Part shown: piece after piece, positions 40,361-43,971 of the stretch
How the letters are laid out: each line of letters opens with the position of its first letter
Numbering within the stretch: position 1 is the first letter of the stretch
Assembly: GCA_045651165.1 (NCBI GenBank)
Contig: JAZRRX010000003.1
Location: 1-43,971, forward strand
From: RGIG4608 sp045651165
GTDB lineage: Bacteria > Bacillota > Clostridia > Oscillospirales > CAG-272
DNA length: 43,971 bases
Direction: 5' to 3'
Made by a program: the position numbers and the translations under genes
Notes under the pieces: generated by a model
What the model was told of the DNA's origin: nothing
Databases searched by the model: none
What the model saw: only the letters and a program-made list of their open reading frames with translations

Positions 40361-41335
40361 ATGATTGAAATAGAGAAACCTAATATTACAACGGTTGACT
40401 TAAGTGAAGACGGAAGATTTGGTACATTCATCGTTGAGCCCCTTGAAAGAGGATACGGCACAACACTTGGAAACTCACTTCGCAGAGTGCTTCTTAGCTC
40501 TCTTCCTGGTGTTGCAGTAACAAACATCAAAATTGATGGCGTTTTGCACGAGTTTTCAACAATTACAGGCGTGAAAGAAGATGTAACAGAGATTGTTCTT
40601 AACGTTAAAGGCATTACAGCTAAGCTTCACACAAATTCTCCTAAGACAGTTGTGATTGATGTTGTTGGTGAGCAGGTTGTTACTGCAGGCGACATTAAGC
40701 AGGATACAGATATTGAAATTCTTAATCCTGAACACCACATCGCAACAGTTGCAGAGGGTGAAAGATTCTATATGGAGCTTACATTCGATAACGGTCGTGG
40801 TTACGTATCTCAGGAAAGAAACAAGCAGATTCATACTGCTCTTCTTGGTCCTAACGTTTCTGCTCCTATCGGAACAATTTATACAGATTCTATTTACACT
40901 CCCGTTTATAACGTTCGTTATACCGTTGACAGTACACGTGTAGGTACAGTTACCGACTATGACAAGCTCACTCTTGAGATTGAAACAAACGGTACTATCT
41001 GCGCAAAAGAGGCGGTTTCCCTCGGAGCCAAGATTCTCAACGAGCATCTCAACTTGTTTGTAGATTTGTCTGAAGAAGCAAGAAATGAAAGCATCATGGT
41101 TGAGAGAGAAGAAACCATTAAAGAAAAGGTTCTTGAGATGACCATTGAGGAACTTGACATGTCTGTTCGTAGCTTCAACTGCTTGAAGCGTGCAGGCATT
41201 GATACAGTTGAAGATCTGACCAATCGTACCGAAGAGGATATGATCAAGGTTAGAAATCTTGGTAAGAAGTCGCTTGAGGAGGTTATCCAAAAGCTTGCTT
41301 CCTTGGGACTTACACTTAAGAAGGAAGAAGATTAA
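40361..41335 (+). CDS. rpoA: DNA-directed RNA polymerase alpha subunit
   Basis: Alpha subunit, 324 aa. It dimerises to start RNA polymerase assembly, and its C-terminal domain contacts UP elements and activators. The N-terminal domain shows ERGYGTTLGNSLRRVLLSSL (about 28-47); the C-terminal domain starts near 245 with LDMSVRSFNCLKRAGIDTV and GKKSLEEVIQKL. ATG 40361 follows TGGAGG at 9 nt. Confidence 0.98.
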   Translation: MIEIEKPNITTVDLSEDGRFGTFIVEPLERGYGTTLGNSLRRVLLSSLPGVAVTNIKIDGVLHEFSTITGVKEDVTEIVLNVKGITAKLHTNSPKTVVIDVVGEQVVTAGDIKQDTDIEILNPEHHIATVAEGERFYMELTFDNGRGYVSQERNKQIHTALLGPNVSAPIGTIYTDSIYTPVYNVRYTVDSTRVGTVTDYDKLTLEIETNGTICAKEAVSLGAKILNEHLNLFVDLSEEARNESIMVEREETIKEKVLEMTIEELDMSVRSFNCLKRAGIDTVEDLTNRTEEDMIKVRNLGKKSLEEVIQKLASLGLTLKKEED

Positions 41336-41397
41336 TTCTTAAGTACCCAAACTATTATTAAAAGTTAGATTTATTAATAAACGGAGGAAATAAAGCG

Positions 41398-41739
41398 ATG
41401 CTTAACAGAAAGCTTGGCAGAACAACTGCTCATAGAAATGCAATGCTTCGCGGTCTTGTAACATACCTTCTTGAAAACGGCTCTGTAGAAACAACTCTCA
41501 CAAGAGCTAAAGAAGTTCGTTCTGTTGCAGAGAAGATGATCACACTTGGTAAGAAAAACACTCTTGCAAGCCGTCGTGCTGCTCTTTCCTACATCACAAA
41601 GGAAGATGTTGTTACTAAAGTGTTCAATGAGATTGCTCCTAAATATGAAGGTCGTAACGGTGGTTACACTCAGATTTATAAGCTTGGTCCCCGCCGTGGT
41701 GATGGAGCTGAGATGGCAATCATCAAATTGGTTGACTAA
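41398..41739 (+). CDS. rplQ: 50S ribosomal protein L17
   Basis: L17, 113 aa, near the tunnel exit. RKLGRTTAHRNAMLRGLV and TLTRAKEVRSVAEKMI are diagnostic. GGAGG lies upstream. It is the last gene of the cluster, directly followed by a strong terminator. The ecfA/ecfT-truA-rplM-rpsI genes that follow rplQ in many Firmicutes are not here. Confidence 0.98.
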   Translation: MLNRKLGRTTAHRNAMLRGLVTYLLENGSVETTLTRAKEVRSVAEKMITLGKKNTLASRRAALSYITKEDVVTKVFNEIAPKYEGRNGGYTQIYKLGPRRGDGAEMAIIKLVD

Positions 41740-41770
41740 TTTGATACCGCAATTAGCAATATAACAATAA

Positions 41771-41812
41771 AAAACAACCAAGGCAAATTGCCTTGGTTGT
41801 TTTTTGTTTTTA
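41771..41812. terminator. Strong bidirectional terminator after rplQ
   Basis: AAAACAACCAAGGC (41771-41784) pairs perfectly with GCCTTGGTTGTTTT (41790-41803), a 14-bp stem with a 5-nt loop. TTTGTTTTT follows on plus and a T-rich run on minus. It closes both the ribosomal cluster and the convergent desulfurase operon. Confidence 0.95.
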
Positions 41813-41814
41813 AA

Positions 41815-42960
41815 TTACAATTTATTTATGGTTGATAGCAATTTATCTATATCTTTATTTGTATTAAAAATACCAAAACTTGCTCTTACAGTTCCAAGGT
41901 CTTTTGTACCAAGTGAGGTGTGCCCTAAGGCGGAGCAGTGAAATCCACTGCGAACACATATATTATCTTGGTCTAAAAGCGCGCAAATGCGCTCCGCAGA
42001 TATATTTTTATAATTAAATGATAGCGTGTTACCCTCAAATTCAGGAGCGTAAACAGTCGTGCCTTCAATATTTAGCAATCCGTCGCGCAAATATCTAAAT
42101 AGATTTCGTTCGTGGGCTGATATTTCATCAATCCCTCGCGATTTTACTTCTTTAATACCCTCGCATAGTCCGACAATCGATGGGAGAGGGAGTGTGCCTA
42201 CCTCATGTCGCTCGGGAAGAAAATTTGGCATTGTGGTGTCAAGGGAATAAATCCCGTTGCCTCCCTCAATCAAAGGTTCAAGGATATGATTGGAGTTTAT
42301 AGCCACGAATGCACTACCTTGAGGGCCATACAATCCTTTGTGCCCTGGCGCAGAAATATAACTTATATTGAATTTTTGCATATCAATATTGTTGTGTCCC
42401 AATGATTGAGCTACATCAAGCGCAAACAATATATTATATTTCTTGCACAATTCTCCGATTTTTGTTATAGGTAAAGAAAAAGAGCAGATATTTGATTGAT
42501 GTGTGCATATGATAAGCTTCGTGTTTTTGCGGAGCTTTTTTTCAATATTTTTTATTATAAAATCATCGGTTTTTTGCTTGCTTGAGAGTACCGCAAAGGT
42601 ATCAAAAGTGATTTTTCCATCATTTGCGAGGCGAGATATGGGGCGATATACCGAATTGTGTTCCATATCGCTTATAAGCACGTGGTCGCCTTGCTTTAAG
42701 ATTCCTTTAATAATGAGGTTTAATCCGTATGAGCAAGAGGGAACAAAAATTATATTTTCGGGTGCAGGTGCATTTATCAGTCCACAAATTGCCTCACGGC
42801 ATTCGTAGATTTTATTCGCCGCCAAAAGTGATAGTTTATGTGAGCCACGTCCTGCATTTCCACAATAGTAATCAATGCAACGCCGCATTTCTCTTGCAAT
42901 GCTCGGTGGCTTTGGAAAACTCGTTGCGGCATTATCAAGGTAGATAATTTTGTTTTTCAT
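41815..42960 (-). CDS. Cysteine desulfurase family protein (class V aminotransferase fold)
   Basis: PLP enzyme of 381 aa related to SufS/IscS, which would move sulfur (or release selenium) from cysteine-type substrates to a carrier. IIYLDNAATSFPKP starts the fold; the PLP lysine is Lys208 in SAPGHKGLYGPQG, preceded by the Asp182/Gln185 pair (ALDVAQSLGH) and His101. The persulfide cysteine is Cys342 in VRSGFHCSALGH. The pattern fits the TIGR01977-type subfamily rather than housekeeping IscS. The start overlaps the DUF3343 stop by one base (TAATG) with no own SD, so it is coupled. No SufU or IscU scaffold gene is adjacent, and the partner is likely the DUF3343 protein. Confidence 0.88.
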   Translation of the reverse strand: MKNKIIYLDNAATSFPKPPSIAREMRRCIDYYCGNAGRGSHKLSLLAANKIYECREAICGLINAPAPENIIFVPSCSYGLNLIIKGILKQGDHVLISDMEHNSVYRPISRLANDGKITFDTFAVLSSKQKTDDFIIKNIEKKLRKNTKLIICTHQSNICSFSLPITKIGELCKKYNILFALDVAQSLGHNNIDMQKFNISYISAPGHKGLYGPQGSAFVAINSNHILEPLIEGGNGIYSLDTTMPNFLPERHEVGTLPLPSIVGLCEGIKEVKSRGIDEISAHERNLFRYLRDGLLNIEGTTVYAPEFEGNTLSFNYKNISAERICALLDQDNICVRSGFHCSALGHTSLGTKDLGTVRASFGIFNTNKDIDKLLSTINKL

Positions 42961-43190
42961 TATAATTGCTCGCTTGATAAAAACTCTGAGGGGCGTATTC
43001 CCACGCGGCGCAAAATGGATTTTACATTTCGCTCGTCAGAGCAAGAAAATTCTATTCCATAGGCACATCCTCGCTTTGTGAGTTTGGGATCTATGCTTAC
43101 TATTTTGCAGAAAATCGCGTTTTCTGCAAGTGCTTTTTGCGCTTTTATACATATATTCATAGATGGAATGGTTGCAATACAAATATTCAT
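42960..43190 (-). CDS. DUF3343 (putative Se/S carrier-like) protein
   Basis: Small protein of 76 aa that I assign to DUF3343 from MNICIATIPSMNICIKAQKA, the central SIDPKLTKRGCAYGIEF with the conserved Gly-Cys (Cys42), and its pairing with a desulfurase. The Cys after Gly is the proposed persulfide/selenide-carrying residue. ATG 43190 is chosen with GGAG 6 nt upstream; the earlier in-frame start at 43202 overlaps that SD. It is the first gene of the two-gene unit. A -10-like TATACT lies at 43219-43214 on the minus strand, but I see no matching -35. Confidence 0.75.
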   Translation of the reverse strand: MNICIATIPSMNICIKAQKALAENAIFCKIVSIDPKLTKRGCAYGIEFSCSDERNVKSILRRVGIRPSEFLSSEQL

Positions 43191-43229
43191 AATTAACTCC
43201 AAGTTTTTTTATCAGTATATGAAATAAAT

Positions 43230-43259
43230 GAATAAATGGATTTATGTTTGGGAATACTA
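43230..43259 (+). promoter_or_regulatory. Candidate forespore (sigma-F/sigma-G) promoter of spoIIR
   Basis: GAATA (43230-43234), 15-bp spacer, GGGAATACTA (43250-43259). The -10 fits the sigma-F consensus GGNNANANTW completely; the -35 matches four of five positions of GYWTA. Initiation would fall near 43265, just ahead of AAGGAG (43273-43278). Confidence 0.65.
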
Positions 43260-43285
43260 AAATATCAAAATCAAGGAGAAGGATT

Positions 43286-43891
43286 ATGAAATTTGAGAAA
43301 ATTGTAGTTTTAATATGTGTTTTTATACTTTGTATGGCAATTTGCAATGTTTTACCAATTCACGGAGAAGAAAAAATTTATGAGAGCGTGGTGCGATTAC
43401 ACGTTCTTGCAAATTCGGATAGCGAAGAAGATCAGGCGTTAAAATTAAAGGTGAGAGATGCCATTTTGGCTTATACCTCACCAAAGGTTATTGATAGCAC
43501 AAGCAGGGAAGAGGCAATAGAAATATTACAAGACGAGCTTGAAGCGATTGATAAAATAGCCGAGCAGATAGTATCGGAAAATGGTTATGATTATTCTGTA
43601 GAAGTAACCTTGACGCTTGAAGATTATCCCACGCGCAATTATGAAAGTATGAGTTTCCCTGCGGGAGAATATGTTTCCTTGCGAGTTCTTTTGGGCGAAG
43701 CCGAGGGGCAGAATTGGTGGTGCGTACTTTTTCCACCACTTTGCTTGAGTGCGGCGAGTGAAAAATCAGAGAACGAAGATGCATTCATAGCCGTTGGACT
43801 TAATTCAGACCAATATAAGATAATTACCGAAACTCAAGATACAAAATATTATTTGCGTTTTAAAATACTTGAAGCATTTAGGGGAAGATAA
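43286..43891 (+). CDS. spoIIR: Stage II sporulation protein R
   Basis: Secreted forespore signalling protein, 201 aa. SpoIIR is made in the forespore and triggers the membrane protease SpoIIGA to process pro-sigma-E in the mother cell. An N-terminal hydrophobic segment (6-24) serves as signal peptide or anchor. VVRLHVLANSDSEEDQALKL (about 35-54) and GEAEGQNWWCVLFPPLC (about 144-160) are family signatures. ATG 43286 has AAGGAG 7 nt upstream; the earlier ATG at 43244 lies before the promoter -10. The -10/-35 pattern predicts sigma-F control. It implies that the organism sporulates or descends from spore formers. Confidence 0.92.
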   Translation: MKFEKIVVLICVFILCMAICNVLPIHGEEKIYESVVRLHVLANSDSEEDQALKLKVRDAILAYTSPKVIDSTSREEAIEILQDELEAIDKIAEQIVSENGYDYSVEVTLTLEDYPTRNYESMSFPAGEYVSLRVLLGEAEGQNWWCVLFPPLCLSAASEKSENEDAFIAVGLNSDQYKIITETQDTKYYLRFKILEAFRGR

Positions 43892-43941
43892 ATTGGGATT
43901 TATCGGGATGTTCGCAAGTTTTAGATTTTTTTGCTTTTTAG

Positions 43942-43971
43942 TTGTAGGGACAGGCGTCCTCGACTGTCCGC
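43942..43971. repeat. GC-rich palindromic sequence, possible dispersed repeat (cut by window end)
   Basis: GGACAG (43948-43953) is mirrored by CTGTCC (43964-43969) in a GC-rich block that contrasts sharply with the T-rich DNA just before it. It resembles the short GTAGGGAC-type palindromes that recur between genes in some Clostridia genomes. The element is truncated by the end of the window, so its full length cannot be seen. Confidence 0.4.

Noticed and set aside
40556..41290. 244-aa minus-strand open frame over rpoA
   Set aside because: Antisense shadow of rpoA with Asn/Cys-rich composition and no start signals.

Overview
This window comes from the chromosome of a low-GC, Gram-positive-type anaerobe, most likely an uncultured gut-type member of class Clostridia (Bacillota). 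Five things point that way: the gene order of the S10-spc-alpha ribosomal cluster; Cys-containing (zinc-type) S4, S14, L24 and L36; a zinc-lid adenylate kinase; a spoIIR sporulation gene; and strong AGGAGG-type ribosome binding sites with TTGACA/TATAAT promoters. The exact genus cannot be read from the sequence. Many of the longest open frames on the opposite strands are shadows of strongly codon-biased, highly expressed genes and are left out.

Layout. (1) 1-4790: a lone cytoplasmic pectinesterase-like gene (minus), then a two-gene unit of a PlsC-type acyltransferase carrying a zinc ribbon and an ESS/GltS-like sodium symporter, then about 800 bp of AT-rich intergenic DNA. (2) 4752-13866: an oligopeptide-type ABC importer operon (binding protein, two permeases, two ATPases) ending in a small DUF3899 membrane protein. 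Every subunit except the first permease is enlarged; the OppD-type ATPase carries an insertion of about 380 residues and has lost the four C-terminal cysteines of its family. (3) 13870-17613: a 1123-residue MMPL/RND exporter behind a promoter with a dyad over the -35 box, then a convergent tRNA-Pro(UGG). (4) 17668-20372 (minus): zapA and a U32 peptidase. (5) 20417-24610: a manganese-type CDF exporter, an MreB homologue, an MBOAT O-acyltransferase and an RNHCP-domain protein, closed by a bidirectional terminator shared with an unrecognised membrane protein on the minus strand. (6) 25619-41812: the ribosomal protein supercluster rpsJ-rplCDWB-rpsS-rplV-rpsC-rplP-rpmC-rpsQ-rplNXE-rpsNH-rplFR-rpsE-rpmD-rplO-secY-adk-map-infA-rpmJ-rpsMKD-rpoA-rplQ, preceded by two promoters and a structured leader with a candidate attenuator. 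(7) 41815-43190 (minus): a cysteine desulfurase-family protein coupled to a DUF3343 (Se/S-carrier-like) protein. (8) 43286-43891: spoIIR, with a good match to a forespore sigma-F/G promoter. The window ends in a GC-rich palindromic sequence that looks like a dispersed repeat.

The window is mostly housekeeping, with no phage, insertion sequence, CRISPR array or defence system. The most unusual content is the enlarged peptide importer with its inter-gene RNA hairpins, followed by several candidate RNA regulators in the ribosomal cluster (upstream of rpsJ, rpsH and rpoA). I did not find a clear candidate for an entirely new biological system.
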